64,000 bases of DNA from Pseudomonas orientalis (lineage in GTDB: Bacteria; Pseudomonadota; Gammaproteobacteria; Pseudomonadales; Pseudomonadaceae): NCBI RefSeq assembly GCF_022807995.1, contig NZ_CP094351.1, positions 556,501 through 620,500 on the forward strand, given 5' to 3'. The notes beneath the pieces are model-generated. The model had not been told where the DNA came from. It saw only the letters and a program-made list of their open reading frames with translations, and searched no databases. Both the position numbers and the translations under genes were made by a program. How positions within the stretch are numbered: position 1 is the first letter of the stretch; every line of letters starts with the position of its first letter. This document shows, piece after piece, positions 29,191 to 38,824 of the stretch.

Positions 29191-30720
29191 TCAGGGCTTA
29201 CGGGTCTCGTGCATCCGCGCCAACTGCCGCTCCAGCATCGACGGATACGGCTCCATCAGGCGCTCCACACAGCTGGCGCCCTCAGGGCTGGCAATCGGGC
29301 GGATGCGTGCGCGTTGGCGGATCAGCGTGTCTTCACTGATCTTGCGCTCCACCAGCAGCAGGTTGCGGCTGTGCTGGGACAAGGCCAGGGCATCCTGGGC
29401 GATTTCGGTCAGCAACAGGTCGATCTGGCTGATGCCGAACAGGTCGTCACCCACCGTCAGGCCCAACTGCAATTGCAACGTAATGCCGCTGTCCGCCACT
29501 TCGATCTGCAAGGCATGGCCCAGGGCGCGCAGCAACTCGCCGCAGCAGATGGCGTTGGTCAGGTAGTCTTCGCCGCTGTCTTCGCTGTGGAACAGCATCA
29601 ATGTGCTGCCGTCGTTCAGGGTGTGCAGTTCGCTCTGGTAGAGCGAGGCGGCCTGGTCGAGACAGTCGCGGTAGCGTTCCAGCAATTCCGTCAGGCGGGC
29701 GCGGGGCAGGCGGCGCAGTTGGTCCTGGGCACCCAGCTGCACGGCGAGTACGGCGCTGTATTGGGGCTCGCTGCTCCTGGTCGCAAGCGCTTTCGGCGCT
29801 GCGGCGGGAGCGGCATCTGCGGTATCGCGCAGGTCGGCGAACGGGTCTTCGTCGTCCAGCTCGTCTTCTTCGGCCTTGACCACATGGCGTGGCGCAGGCT
29901 TCAGACCGGCCACCGGAGCGCTTTCGTCGAAGCCTGGGTCACGCAGGTCGCGCACTTCAAACTCAGGCTCGTCGTTGTAGTCGGCGTCGTCGTACTCAGG
30001 CTCGGGCTCAACCTCAGGCACAGTCGGCTCCGGGGCGAAGCTGGCATGCAGCTGGCGCGCGAGGTCGCCGATTTCGTCCTGGCGGTCGGTGGCCGGGGTA
30101 TGTTCGTCGATATCGCGCAGCCAGATGCGCAGTTGCATCAAGGGCGTGGAGATATGCCGCCCCAAGCGCAGACTCAAGGCCAGGGCGAGGGCCAGCAGGA
30201 TCGCGCTGAGGATGCCCATGCTCTGCAGGCTGATGGTCATCGGCTGCTGGAACTGTTGCATGTCCAGGCTGATGCGCAATTGGCCGGCTTTCACATCCTG
30301 AAACGTGATATTGCTCTGGTACAGGCCTTCGGCTTCGCCCAGCAGGCCGTTTTTCGGACGCTGCCCGGCTTCGGCCATGATCCGGTTGTCCACGCTGTAG
30401 ATAGCGGCGTGGGCCACCAGCGGGTTCTTGGTCAGGTTGTTGAGCAGTACGTTGAGGCTGAGGATGTCGTTGGACACCAGCAGCTCAGTCGCCGAGGTGG
30501 CGGTCTGGGTGGTCAGGCTTTCGCCCAAGGCGTCGGCTTGCTCATGCATGGCCTGTTTGAACTGCAAACCCATCACGCAGGCGTAGATCACCAGGGCCAG
30601 AGCGACCAGGATCACGTTATGGCTGGCAATGCGTAATGCGATCGGAACACGGCGGTGGCGCAGTGCCCGGAAGATCAGCAGGAAGAAGTTATCGGTTTTT
30701 ACTGGCGTGGGCCGGTTCAC
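29191..30720 (-). CDS. SMP/YtjB (AhpA)-type inner-membrane protein with HAMP and acidic linker
   Basis: This 509-residue protein is anchored by two membrane helices: one near residue 35 (NVILVALALVIYACVMGL) and one near 175 (ILSAILLALALALSLRLGR), with a periplasmic part between and a HAMP-like segment after. A strongly acidic low-complexity linker (residues about 240-320, rich in D, E and P) leads to a soluble C-terminal domain (YSAVLAVQLGAQDQLRRL) resembling degenerate cyclase/GGDEF-like sensory folds; I cannot assign it firmly. It lies beside serB in the opposite direction, as smp (ytjB) does in E. coli. I chose GTG 30720 because the promoter at 30756-30783 lies upstream of it and within the longer frame. 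Confidence 0.75.
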   Translation of the reverse strand: MNRPTPVKTDNFFLLIFRALRHRRVPIALRIASHNVILVALALVIYACVMGLQFKQAMHEQADALGESLTTQTATSATELLVSNDILSLNVLLNNLTKNPLVAHAAIYSVDNRIMAEAGQRPKNGLLGEAEGLYQSNITFQDVKAGQLRISLDMQQFQQPMTISLQSMGILSAILLALALALSLRLGRHISTPLMQLRIWLRDIDEHTPATDRQDEIGDLARQLHASFAPEPTVPEVEPEPEYDDADYNDEPEFEVRDLRDPGFDESAPVAGLKPAPRHVVKAEEDELDDEDPFADLRDTADAAPAAAPKALATRSSEPQYSAVLAVQLGAQDQLRRLPRARLTELLERYRDCLDQAASLYQSELHTLNDGSTLMLFHSEDSGEDYLTNAICCGELLRALGHALQIEVADSGITLQLQLGLTVGDDLFGISQIDLLLTEIAQDALALSQHSRNLLLVERKISEDTLIRQRARIRPIASPEGASCVERLMEPYPSMLERQLARMHETRKP

Positions 30721-30755
30721 TTGCGCTCGGCTCTTGGTCCGTGAAGTTGACGCGC

Positions 30756-30783
30756 AGTATAGCGACAGGCCCATGACCGGCAA
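30756..30783 (-). promoter_or_regulatory. Sigma70-type promoter for the SMP-like gene
   Basis: On the minus strand TTGCCG (30778-30783) and TATACT (30756-30761) are 16 bases apart. This places transcription start near 30750 and supports the GTG start at 30720 over the ATG at 30783. Confidence 0.5.
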
Positions 30784-30853
30784 AGCGCTGGCTGTGCCCG
30801 ATGGTCACTGAAAGTGGGTAGAATGCGGTTTTTTTCCAGCCTGGGGGTGCGCT

Positions 30854-32068
30854 TTGCGCGAAATTGTCCTGATCAACATCACAGGTCTTGACCGACCGGG
30901 TCTCACTGCTGCCATTACCGGCGTTCTGGCCCAGGGTGGTGTGAACATTCTCGACATCGGCCAGGCGGTGATCCACGACACCCTGTCGTTCGGCATCCTG
31001 GTGGAAATCCCCAGCACCGAGCAGGCATCCTCGGTCCTCAAGGACATCCTGTTTACGGCCTACAAGCTGGATCAGCAGGTGCGCTTCACCCCGGTGTCCG
31101 AAGCCGATTACCAGCATTGGGTCGAAGGCCAGGGCAAAAAACGTCATATCGTGACGCTGCTCACCCGCAAGGTAACGGCCGAACAATTGCAGCGCGTCAG
31201 CTCGATCACGGCGCACTACGGTTTGAACATCGACCATATCGACCGTCTGTCGGGGCGTATGCCGCTGGACACGCCGGCGGACAAAGGCAAGGGCTGCATC
31301 GAGTTTTCGGTGCGTGGGGAGCCCGCCGATGCGCAAGCGCTGCGCGCCGAATTCCTGAGCGTGGCCCAGGAACTGAATGTCGACATCGCCTTCCAGGAGG
31401 ATTCGCTGTTCCGGCGCAATCGTCGTCTGGCGGTGTTCGACATGGACTCGACCCTGATCGAGGCCGAAGTCATCGACGAGCTGGCCAAGGCGGCGGGTGT
31501 AGGCGAGCAAGTCAGCGAGATTACCGAGCGGGCAATGGCCGGCGAACTGGATTTTCGTGCCAGCTTCAAGGAACGCCTGGCGCTGCTCAAGGGCCTCGAC
31601 GTGAGTGTGCTTGATTCAATCGGCGCGTCCCTGCGCCTGACCGAAGGCGCCGAAACTCTGTTCGCTGAACTCAAGCGCCTGGGCTACAAGACGGCGATCC
31701 TGTCCGGCGGCTTCACCTACTTTGCCAAGCAACTGCAGGCCAGGCTGGGCATTGACTATGTGTTCGCCAACGAGCTGGAAGTGGTGGATGGCAAAGTAAC
31801 CGGCGTGGCGGTGGAGCCAATCGTCGATGCGCAACGCAAGGCGGACCTGCTCAGGGAACTGGCGCACAAGGAAGGCTTGCGCCTGGAACAGACCATTGCG
31901 GTCGGCGACGGCGCGAACGACTTGCCGATGCTGGCGATTGCCGGGCTGGGCGTGGCGTTCCGTGCCAAGCCGTTGGTCAAGCAGTCGGCCAAGCAGGCGA
32001 TTTCGACCTTGGGGTTGGATGGGGTGCTGTATCTGCTGGGCTTGCGCGACCGTGACGGGCAGCTCTGA
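30854..32068 (+). CDS. serB: Phosphoserine phosphatase
   Basis: SerB removes phosphate from O-phospho-L-serine in the last step of serine synthesis. The 404-residue protein has two N-terminal ACT-type domains (residues about 1-90 and 95-180, starting MREIVLINITGLDRPG and HIVTLLTRKV) and a HAD phosphatase domain from about 190 with FDMDSTLIEAEVIDELA, ILSGGFTYFAKQL and VGDGANDLPML. The start is a TTG at 30854 preceded by GGGGGTG; there is no in-frame ATG nearby that keeps the ACT domain. A TAGAAT box lies about 30 bases upstream. It is divergent from the SMP-like gene. Confidence 0.96.
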   Translation: MREIVLINITGLDRPGLTAAITGVLAQGGVNILDIGQAVIHDTLSFGILVEIPSTEQASSVLKDILFTAYKLDQQVRFTPVSEADYQHWVEGQGKKRHIVTLLTRKVTAEQLQRVSSITAHYGLNIDHIDRLSGRMPLDTPADKGKGCIEFSVRGEPADAQALRAEFLSVAQELNVDIAFQEDSLFRRNRRLAVFDMDSTLIEAEVIDELAKAAGVGEQVSEITERAMAGELDFRASFKERLALLKGLDVSVLDSIGASLRLTEGAETLFAELKRLGYKTAILSGGFTYFAKQLQARLGIDYVFANELEVVDGKVTGVAVEPIVDAQRKADLLRELAHKEGLRLEQTIAVGDGANDLPMLAIAGLGVAFRAKPLVKQSAKQAISTLGLDGVLYLLGLRDRDGQL

Positions 32069-32089
32069 CTGACGAAATGCGCTAAAAAA

Positions 32090-32178
32090 TGTGGGAGGGG
32101 GCTTGCCCCCGATTGCGGTAGTCCAGTCAGAGATGTATTGACAGGTCCACCGCCATCGGGGGCAAGCCCCCTCCCACA
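32090..32178. repeat. REP doublet (GTGGGAGGGGGC family)
   Basis: Forward unit 32090-32113 and reverse-complement unit 32155-32178, between the convergent serB and psd genes. Confidence 0.9.
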
Positions 32179-32190
32179 CTTAGTTCTGCG

Positions 32191-33051
32191 TCAGGCCTTG
32201 GGTGTTGCGATACCCTGGCCCATCTGCACCGGCGAACCCGCCAACAATGCTTCGGTCCATTTCACCTGATCCGGCCCGAACAGCACGATAGCGGTCGAAC
32301 CCAGCTTGAAACGACCCAGCTCCGCACCTTTTTCCAGATGAATCGGCGCACGGGCCGCTTCGTCGTAGCGGAAGGTTTTCAGCTCACGTTTCGGCGGCGT
32401 TACCAGCCCGGCCCACACGGTTTCAATCGATGCCACGATCATCGCGCCCACCAATACCACGGCCATCGGGCCACGTTCGGTGTCGAACAGGCAGACAACC
32501 CGCTCGTTACGCGCAAACAGTTCCGGTACGTTTTCGGCGGTGGTCTGGTTCACCGAGAAAATCCGCCCCGGCACATAGACCATTTCGCGCAACGTGCCGG
32601 CCAGCGGCATATGCACCCGGTGGTAGTCCTTGGGCGACAGGTAGATGGTGGCGAAGTCGCCGCCCATGAACGGCGCAGCCAGCGCAGCGTCGCCGCCCAG
32701 CAATTCCAGCACGCTGAAGCTGTGGCCCTTGGCCTGGAACACACGGCCATGCTCGATCGGGCCGAGTTGGCTGACAGCGCCGTCGGCCGGGCTCAGTACG
32801 GCGCCCGGGGTTTGATCCAGTGGGCGCGCACCGTCTTTCAGTGCGCGGGTGAAGAAGGCATTGAAGTGCTCGTAGGCGGTCAGGTCTTCAACCAGTGCCT
32901 GGGACATGTCCACCTGGTAACGCTTGGCGAACCAACGGGTGAAGGCATTCTTGAACCAGCGCACGCGGCACTCGGCAATGCAGCCGGCCAGGCGCGACAG
33001 CAAGTGGTGCGGCAGCAGGTACTGACTGAGGATAAACAACTGCTTTTTCAT
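32191..33051 (-). CDS. psd: Phosphatidylserine decarboxylase
   Basis: Psd makes phosphatidylethanolamine from phosphatidylserine at the inner membrane. The 286-residue proenzyme has the self-cleavage motif LGST near residue 250 ([11 protein letters not shown]), where the Ser becomes the pyruvoyl group of the small subunit. Other family segments are [32 protein letters not shown] and [14 protein letters not shown] 33051 has AAGGAC upstream. It follows rhdA by 16 bases and is likely in one operon with rhdA and the HDOD gene. Confidence 0.97.
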   Translation of the reverse strand: MKKQLFILSQYLLPHHLLSRLAGCIAECRVRWFKNAFTRWFAKRYQVDMSQALVEDLTAYEHFNAFFTRALKDGARPLDQTPGAVLSPADGAVSQLGPIEHGRVFQAKGHSFSVLELLGGDAALAAPFMGGDFATIYLSPKDYHRVHMPLAGTLREMVYVPGRIFSVNQTTAENVPELFARNERVVCLFDTERGPMAVVLVGAMIVASIETVWAGLVTPPKRELKTFRYDEAARAPIHLEKGAELGRFKLGSTAIVLFGPDQVKWTEALLAGSPVQMGQGIATPKA

Positions 33052-33067
33052 TAAGTGTCCTTAACCT

Positions 33068-33883
33068 TTAAATCTCGACAGGGGTATCGGGGTGGTTGCC
33101 CCATTCGCCCCAGGAACCGGCATAACCTTTGACTCGCGGATAACCGAGCGCCTTGGCCACCAGGTAGGTGAAGCCAGAGCGGTGGTGGGTCTGGCAGTGG
33201 GTGATGATTTCTTTATCGCGGGTCAGCCCGAGGTCTTCGAGGACTTGCGGCATGTCGCGGCGGATGCGCAGGCTGCGCGTCTTGTCCATGCCGGCGGTCC
33301 ATTCGAAGTTCACCGCGCCGGGGATGTGACCGGCTTTGGCCGCGAGGACTTTTTCGCCGGAGTACTCCAGCGGGCCGCGGGCGTCCCAGATACCCAGATC
33401 GGCCGCGCCGAGGCGGCTTTGCAGGTATTCGCGGGTGGCGGTGGGTCCGTCGTGCAAGGTGAGGCTGACCGGGCCGCCGGCGGGGGCGGGTACTTCGGTA
33501 GATATGGGGTGCTTCTCGTCCAGCCACGCCAACAGGCCGCCGTCGAGGTAGTGGTATTTCTGATGGCCGATCACGTCGAGCATCCAGATAAAACGCCCGG
33601 CCCAACCGCCGCCTTCGTCGTCATACACCACATAAGTGGCATCGGGTGTGTGGCCCAATTCGCCGAACAGCGTCTCCAGGTCGGCCTTGTGCGGCAGCAG
33701 GCCCGGCGCGGGCGGTTGGCCCAACTGGGTGCGCTTGGGGTCAACGAAATGCGCGCCGGGGATGTGCCCTTGGGCGTAGCGGGCGGCACTGGTGAGGTCC
33801 ACCAGAATCAGGTGTTCGGCATCAAGGCGACCTTGCAGGTCGCTGGGTTCGATCACCAGCGGCAAGCCAGAGAAGTCAGGCAT
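33068..33883 (-). CDS. rhdA: Thiosulfate sulfurtransferase RhdA (rhodanese)
   Basis: This 271-residue tandem rhodanese has an inactive N-terminal domain and an active C-terminal domain with Cys230 in CQTHHRSG. That loop is characteristic of RhdA of Azotobacter and Pseudomonas, which transfers sulfane sulfur and is linked to iron-sulfur and redox balance. ATG 33883 has AGGAG at ideal spacing; an upstream ATG frame to 33937 is rejected. It lies 57 bases after the HDOD gene and 16 before psd. Confidence 0.95.
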   Translation of the reverse strand: MPDFSGLPLVIEPSDLQGRLDAEHLILVDLTSAARYAQGHIPGAHFVDPKRTQLGQPPAPGLLPHKADLETLFGELGHTPDATYVVYDDEGGGWAGRFIWMLDVIGHQKYHYLDGGLLAWLDEKHPISTEVPAPAGGPVSLTLHDGPTATREYLQSRLGAADLGIWDARGPLEYSGEKVLAAKAGHIPGAVNFEWTAGMDKTRSLRIRRDMPQVLEDLGLTRDKEIITHCQTHHRSGFTYLVAKALGYPRVKGYAGSWGEWGNHPDTPVEI

Positions 33884-33940
33884 GTGAGGTCTCCTGGGCA
33901 CAAATGTCGGCGATAAAGGAGGGCGATTGTAGCGCAAGCA

Positions 33941-35476
33941 TCAGGCGCTGCGGTTGGTAAAGCTGTGCAGGGCTTTTTCGACGCATTGCGCGGTTTTGCC
34001 GAAGGCTTGCACGGTGGTTTCCGAGAACGGCCCGCCGCCCTGATCAGCCACCATCAGCATCACCACGCGCCCATTGCAGCTCAGCGAGCGCAACAGCAGG
34101 TGCTCGCCGGTAAACAGGCGGCGCAGGATCGGCGGCAGCAGGGCGGAGAACTGTGCATGGTTGTCAGGTCCGAGACGCACCTGGGCGGACTTTTCCAGCA
34201 GCCGCTGCAGCAATGTGCTGCTGACCACATCCAGGCTCAGGTTGGCAGCGTCCTTTGGCAAGCCATCGGCCTGATGCACACGCAAGGTACTCAAGGCGCG
34301 ATCCGCCATGAACAGCAGCACGCGCTGCATGCCGCTGGCGACCAGGGCCTCCCTGGCGCACGTGGTCAGGTGCATCGCATTGGCAAAGCGGCTCGGTTCG
34401 ACCAGCAGCTCCGTGCAACGGTTGCGCCATACTTCCAGCGCTTCGGCTGTCGGCGGTGGCGCAGGCAACAAGCCACGATGGACTTTTTGCACGTGCCACG
34501 GCCAGATCAGCGACAGGGCCGGGTGCCAGAGGTCAGGCATCAAGGTGCTGCGGGCGCTGGTGACCGCTTGCTGGTGGACCTGTTGCTGCACATCGCTCAG
34601 TGGCTCCTGCAGGTACAGCGCAGTGAGGTATTGCCAGCGCTCGGTGTGCGGGCAGGTCCAGGATTCCTGCGCCGACATCGCCAGGCCGTTGGCCAACAGT
34701 ACCGTGTTGGCCGGCTGATTCAGCCAGCGACGCAGGTTGGGTTCGGCGTCGAGCAACTGCTGGTGGCGCAACGGGTCGTCTTCGCGGGCGATGCGCAATG
34801 CCTTGACCAACAGACGCTGCTCGCCCAACAGCAGGTTATAGCCCTGGGACACCCAGATCGGCAGGTGCCAGGCCGCGGTCAAACCAAGGCACAGGTCGAG
34901 CAGGCGCACGCCGAACAATTGCTGTTCGACCTTGCGCGCCGACTCGCCCTTGTGGATTACCCGCAGTTCCCATTCCTCAAGCAGCTTGGGGTAGGCCACC
35001 GCCATCGGCCACAGTGGGGACAAAAACAGCAGGCTGCCCCAGTGGATGTCCTGCCACAGGCGCGCCAGGCGGCTGCCGAACAGGCCGTTGGCTTGCTGGG
35101 ACGCGTGCTGGCTGACCAGCAGCAATTGACGCAGTGCGACGGGAATCTCGCGGGCCGGCACCGACGGCAGGCGTGCCAGCAGTTCATCGGCGCGTTTGAG
35201 GCCGAGGCGATTGAGCGCCACTTCGAGGTTTTCCGCCGGTTCCGCCAGGCTGCCATGGGTGTGGCTGTTGGCCTCGCGCATCACGCTGAGCACCAGGGCC
35301 GGACTGTCTTGCATCAGCTCGGCAATGTCCCTTAATGAGCTGCGGCTGTCGCGGATGGCTTTGCACACACGTTCGTGGCTGGCCTGGGGAACGGGCAGCA
35401 GCACGTCGTCCAGGCGCTTGATCCAGGCGGCGAGGGTGGCAGGTTTTGCAATTGGGACTGTCGTTTCATTAGCCAT
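33941..35476 (-). CDS. HDOD-domain protein
   Basis: This 511-residue cytoplasmic protein has an N-terminal HDOD-like helical domain (SSLRDIAELMQDSPALVLSVMREANS and LEVALNRLGLKRADELL) and a long, less familiar C-terminal part ending in SFTNRSA. HDOD proteins are non-catalytic relatives of HD phosphohydrolases used in signalling in many bacteria. I see no HD metal residues and cannot name a partner. It is divergent from motAB and upstream of rhdA-psd. ATG 35476 lacks a clear ribosome site; a GTG at 35509 is possible, and a TATGAT at 35492-35497 would leave almost no leader for the ATG. Confidence 0.78.
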   Translation of the reverse strand: MANETTVPIAKPATLAAWIKRLDDVLLPVPQASHERVCKAIRDSRSSLRDIAELMQDSPALVLSVMREANSHTHGSLAEPAENLEVALNRLGLKRADELLARLPSVPAREIPVALRQLLLVSQHASQQANGLFGSRLARLWQDIHWGSLLFLSPLWPMAVAYPKLLEEWELRVIHKGESARKVEQQLFGVRLLDLCLGLTAAWHLPIWVSQGYNLLLGEQRLLVKALRIAREDDPLRHQQLLDAEPNLRRWLNQPANTVLLANGLAMSAQESWTCPHTERWQYLTALYLQEPLSDVQQQVHQQAVTSARSTLMPDLWHPALSLIWPWHVQKVHRGLLPAPPPTAEALEVWRNRCTELLVEPSRFANAMHLTTCAREALVASGMQRVLLFMADRALSTLRVHQADGLPKDAANLSLDVVSSTLLQRLLEKSAQVRLGPDNHAQFSALLPPILRRLFTGEHLLLRSLSCNGRVVMLMVADQGGGPFSETTVQAFGKTAQCVEKALHSFTNRSA

Positions 35477-35526
35477 GGTTGGGGCGCGATCATCATATGT
35501 GTTCAACACACCCGTAACGGGCTGAA

Positions 35527-35554
35527 TTGGCTTTTCGCCTTAACGGGCTATAGT
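35527..35554 (+). promoter_or_regulatory. Sigma70-type promoter for motAB
   Basis: TTGGCT (35527-35532) and TATAGT (35549-35554) are 16 bases apart, giving a leader of roughly 80 bases before motA. Confidence 0.55.
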
Positions 35555-35643
35555 CTGGCGCAGTTTTGCCGATAAGTAGAACAAGAGTTTTTCAGTTGCA
35601 CCCACTATGTCCATGAACCCGACGGCGCAAGTACAGATCCCCT

Positions 35644-36495
35644 ATGGCTAAAATTATCGGCATCATTGTCGTCATCGCTAGTGTGCTCGGTGGGTACGTC
35701 CTGTCCCACGGTAAAATTGCCGCGCTGATTCAGCCTTTCGAAGTGTTGATTATTGGCGGCGCCGCCTTTGGCGCCTTCTTGCAGGCCAACCCCGGCTACA
35801 TGACCATGCACGTGGTCAAGAAGTCGCTGGCCATGTTTGGCTCGCGCTTCTCCCACACCTTCTATCTGGAAGTGCTGGGGCTGGTCTACGAGATCCTCAA
35901 CAAGAGTCGCCGCGAAGGCATGATGGCGATTGAAGGGGATATCGAAGACGCCGCCGCGAGCCCGATCTTCGCCAAATACCCGGCCGTGCTCAAGGACGAG
36001 CGCATGACCGCGTATATCTGCGATTACCTGCGCATCATGTCCTCCGGCAACATGGCGCCCCATGAGCTCGAAGGCCTGTTCGACATGGAGCTGTTCAGCC
36101 TCAAGGAAGAACTGGAGCATCCTTCCCACGCCGTGACCGGCATCGCCGACGGCATGCCCGGGTTCGGTATTGTCGCGGCGGTACTGGGTATCGTGGTGAC
36201 CATGGCTTCCCTGGGTGAGGGCGACCAGGCGGCCATCGGCATGCACGTGGGTGCGGCACTGGTGGGTACCTTCTTCGGTATTCTGGCGGCCTACGGTTTC
36301 TTCGGCCCGCTCGCCACCTCCCTGGCGCATGACGCCAAGGAAGAAATCAATCTCTACGAAGCGATCAAGGCGTCCCTGGTCGCCTCGGCCTCGGGCATGC
36401 CGCCGTCGCTGGCGGTGGAGTTCGGGCGCAAAGTGCTGTATCCGAAGCATCGCCCAAGTTTCGCCGAGCTGGAACAAGCGGTTCGCGGTCGCTAA
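35644..36495 (+). CDS. motA: Flagellar motor stator protein MotA
   Basis: MotA forms the proton-driven stator with MotB. The 283-residue protein has four predicted helices: two at the N-terminus (KIIGIIVVIASVLGGYVL and PFEVLIIGGAAFGAFL), a large cytoplasmic loop, and two near residues 170-220 (GFGIVAAVLGIVVTMASLG, ALVGTFFGILAAYGFFGP). Its length and the conserved P-G-F segment in helix 3 are typical. It precedes motB by three bases in an operon. The ribosome site before ATG 35644 is weak. Confidence 0.96.
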   Translation: MAKIIGIIVVIASVLGGYVLSHGKIAALIQPFEVLIIGGAAFGAFLQANPGYMTMHVVKKSLAMFGSRFSHTFYLEVLGLVYEILNKSRREGMMAIEGDIEDAAASPIFAKYPAVLKDERMTAYICDYLRIMSSGNMAPHELEGLFDMELFSLKEELEHPSHAVTGIADGMPGFGIVAAVLGIVVTMASLGEGDQAAIGMHVGAALVGTFFGILAAYGFFGPLATSLAHDAKEEINLYEAIKASLVASASGMPPSLAVEFGRKVLYPKHRPSFAELEQAVRGR

Positions 36496-36498
36496 GCC

Positions 36499-37515
36499 AT
36501 GGAAAACAACCAGCCGATCATCATCAAGCGCGTCAAGCGCTTCGCAGCGGGGCATCACGGCGGCGCCTGGAAAATCGCTTTCGCCGACTTCGCGACGGCG
36601 ATGATGGCGTTCTTCCTGGTGCTGTGGCTGATGTCCACCGCCACCCCTGAACAAAAAATCGCCATTGCGGGTTATTTCAAGGACCCGATCGGGTTTTCGG
36701 AGAGTGGCACACCTTTCGTGATCGACTTGGGCGGCTCGCCGCAGCTGGCCCCGGAGCGCACCATCAATCCGGAGGTGCAGACCGAATCGCCCCAGGAAAA
36801 AATCCCGGTCGAGCGCGATAAGGTCGAAAGCATGGCCGAACAGGTCGAGAAAGAGCGCCTGGAGCTGTTGCTGCAAGAACTGCAGAACAAGGTTGAGGAA
36901 AACCCGCAACTGCTCAAATTCAAGGATCAGATTTCCTTCGAGATCACCCCGGAAGGGTTGCGCATCCAGATCACCGACGCCGCCAACCGGCCGATGTTCG
37001 ATTCCGGCAGTGCGCGCTTGAAGCCGTACTTCGAAGATATCCTGCTGGCCATGGCCGACACCATCAAGGCGGTACCGAACAAGATCAGCATCAGTGGTCA
37101 CACCGATGCCAAGCCCTATGCGGGGCAGGGCGACTTCGGCAACTGGGAACTCTCGGCCAACCGCGCCAACGCGGCCCGCCGCGCGCTGGTGGCCGGCAGC
37201 TATCCGGACCCGCAAGTGGCGCGGGTGGTGGGGTTTGCTTCCTCGCAGTTGTTCGATCCTAAAGACCCGTTCAACCCGATCAACCGTCGGATCGATATCG
37301 TTGTGCTGACCAAAAAGGCCCAGCGTGCGATTGAGGGCGATCAGCCGCCGCCACCGCCTGCGCAGGGTGAGGGCGCCCCCGGTGAAGTGCCGGCGGACCC
37401 GAATGCGCTCCCGCCAGGTCAGGAGCCGCTGCCGGCCCATGAGCTGCGTCAAAAGCTGAACTTGTTTGATGACGGCGGCGTGAAGGACCCGACGGCGCCT
37501 GCGCCGGGGTCGTAA
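36499..37515 (+). CDS. motB: Flagellar motor stator protein MotB
   Basis: MotB anchors the stator to peptidoglycan and carries the proton-binding Asp. The 338-residue protein has one N-terminal helix ([18 protein letters not shown]) with that Asp at its start (about residue 30), a plug and linker, and an OmpA-like peptidoglycan-binding domain near residues 150-270 with [10 protein letters not shown] and NRRIDIVVL. The tail is rich in Pro and Gly. A strong terminator follows. Confidence 0.96.
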   Translation: MENNQPIIIKRVKRFAAGHHGGAWKIAFADFATAMMAFFLVLWLMSTATPEQKIAIAGYFKDPIGFSESGTPFVIDLGGSPQLAPERTINPEVQTESPQEKIPVERDKVESMAEQVEKERLELLLQELQNKVEENPQLLKFKDQISFEITPEGLRIQITDAANRPMFDSGSARLKPYFEDILLAMADTIKAVPNKISISGHTDAKPYAGQGDFGNWELSANRANAARRALVAGSYPDPQVARVVGFASSQLFDPKDPFNPINRRIDIVVLTKKAQRAIEGDQPPPPPAQGEGAPGEVPADPNALPPGQEPLPAHELRQKLNLFDDGGVKDPTAPAPGS

Positions 37516-37523
37516 AGCTCCAG

Positions 37524-37560
37524 ATACGACAAGGCCGCGATTATCGCGGCCTTGTCGTAT
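37524..37560 (+). terminator. Rho-independent-like terminator after motB
   Basis: A perfect 17-bp stem (37524-37540 with 37544-37560) with a three-base loop lies nine bases after motB. It lacks a long T run, so efficiency is uncertain, but the stem is very stable. Confidence 0.7.
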
Positions 37561-37572
37561 CAGCCATCTCAT

Positions 37573-37672
37573 TGTAGGAGCGAGCTTGCTCGCGAAAACC
37601 GTCAACGATAACGCGTGTATGCTGGATGCTCGCGTTGCGTTTGGGATCTTCGCGAGCAAGCTCGCTCCTACA
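37573..37672. repeat. REP doublet of the second family
   Basis: Forward unit 37573-37596 and reverse-complement unit 37649-37672 with the TAGGAGCGAGCTTGCTCGCG core. The pair is between motB and the convergent rsgA. Confidence 0.88.
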
Positions 37673-37684
37673 GAGGCTGGTGGC

Positions 37685-38716
37685 TTAGTAACTGCTCTCA
37701 GGCAAGCTCGCAATAATCGACCGATAGCTGTTCATCCGCTGCTGCTGCACACGTCCATCCTCCAGCGCCTTGAGCAATGCACAACCCGGCTCGCGGTCGT
37801 GTTTGCAGTCGCGGAAGCGGCAAGTGCCGATCAGGTCGTTGAACTCGATGAAGCCTGCTTCCACGTCGCTGCGGCTGACATGGCCGAGGCCGAATTCACG
37901 AATACCCGGGGAGTCGATCAGCTCACCGCCACCGGGGAAGTGGAACAGCCGTGCGGTGGTGGTGGTGTGGGTGCCCTGGCCGGACAGTTCCGACAGCGGG
38001 CCGACGCGGGTGTCGACTTCCGGCAGCAGGCTGTTGACCAGCGACGACTTGCCCACGCCCGACTGACCAACGAACACGCTGATGCGCCCGTCCAGCTGCT
38101 GTTGCAGCTGTTCCATGCCGTCGCCGTGATGGGCCGACACTTCCAGCACCGGGTAGCCCAGGGTGCGGTAGACCGCCAGCAAGGCGTTGAGCGCCGGAGC
38201 GTTCTGCTCGTCGATCAAGTCGAATTTGTTCAGCAGCAACAGCGGGCGGATACCGGCATGTTCGGCCGCGACCAGGTAGCGGTCGATCAGGTTGGCATGG
38301 GGCTCGGGCAACGGTGCGAACACAATCACGATCATGTCGACGTTGGCCGCCACCGGCTTGAGCTGGCCACGGCTGTCGGGGCGACGCAATTCAGTGCTGC
38401 GTGGCAACTGGGCGACGATCACGCCGATGCCCTGGTTGCCGGCACGCCACACGACTTTGTCGCCGGTGACCAGCGCGGGCAGGTTGGCGCGCAGGTGGCA
38501 GCGGGACACAGAGCCTGCGAGGTCGCCTTCCAGCGCCTCGACTTCGACCTGCACGCCGAAGTGCGCGATCACCAGGCCGGTTTGTTCGGGCCCCAGGTCG
38601 CCGCCCTCGAGCGCTTCCACGGCGGAGGATTCGCGTTTGGCGGCGCGCGCTGCGCGTTCACCTTGAATCTTTTCGATGCGCCAGTTTTGGCGACGATTGA
38701 GCTGGCGTTTGGCCAT
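37685..38716 (-). CDS. rsgA: Ribosome small-subunit GTPase RsgA
   Basis: RsgA is a circularly permuted GTPase that assists maturation of the 30S subunit. The 343-residue protein has an N-terminal OB-fold, then the permuted order G4 ([10 protein letters not shown] near residue 177) before G1 ([11 protein letters not shown] near 230) and G3 (DSPGIREFG). A C-terminal zinc site [14 protein letters not shown] follows. I chose ATG 38716; a start at 38740 adds eight residues without support. It is divergent from orn with 108 bases between. Confidence 0.96.
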   Translation of the reverse strand: MAKRQLNRRQNWRIEKIQGERAARAAKRESSAVEALEGGDLGPEQTGLVIAHFGVQVEVEALEGDLAGSVSRCHLRANLPALVTGDKVVWRAGNQGIGVIVAQLPRSTELRRPDSRGQLKPVAANVDMIVIVFAPLPEPHANLIDRYLVAAEHAGIRPLLLLNKFDLIDEQNAPALNALLAVYRTLGYPVLEVSAHHGDGMEQLQQQLDGRISVFVGQSGVGKSSLVNSLLPEVDTRVGPLSELSGQGTHTTTTARLFHFPGGGELIDSPGIREFGLGHVSRSDVEAGFIEFNDLIGTCRFRDCKHDREPGCALLKALEDGRVQQQRMNSYRSIIASLPESSY

Positions 38717-38824
38717 TGGTGTTCCGTGTCGATAATGCAAAAGTTGGGTAAAACGGTCGCGAGTCTAGCACGGCCCCGCCTGCTAAACTGCGCAGCTACG
38801 CCAAGGTGCCAAGAGAATCAAGCC

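Noticed and set aside
37586..38824. Long upstream extension of the orn frame
   Set aside because: It is antisense to rsgA; Orn has its normal length from ATG 38825.
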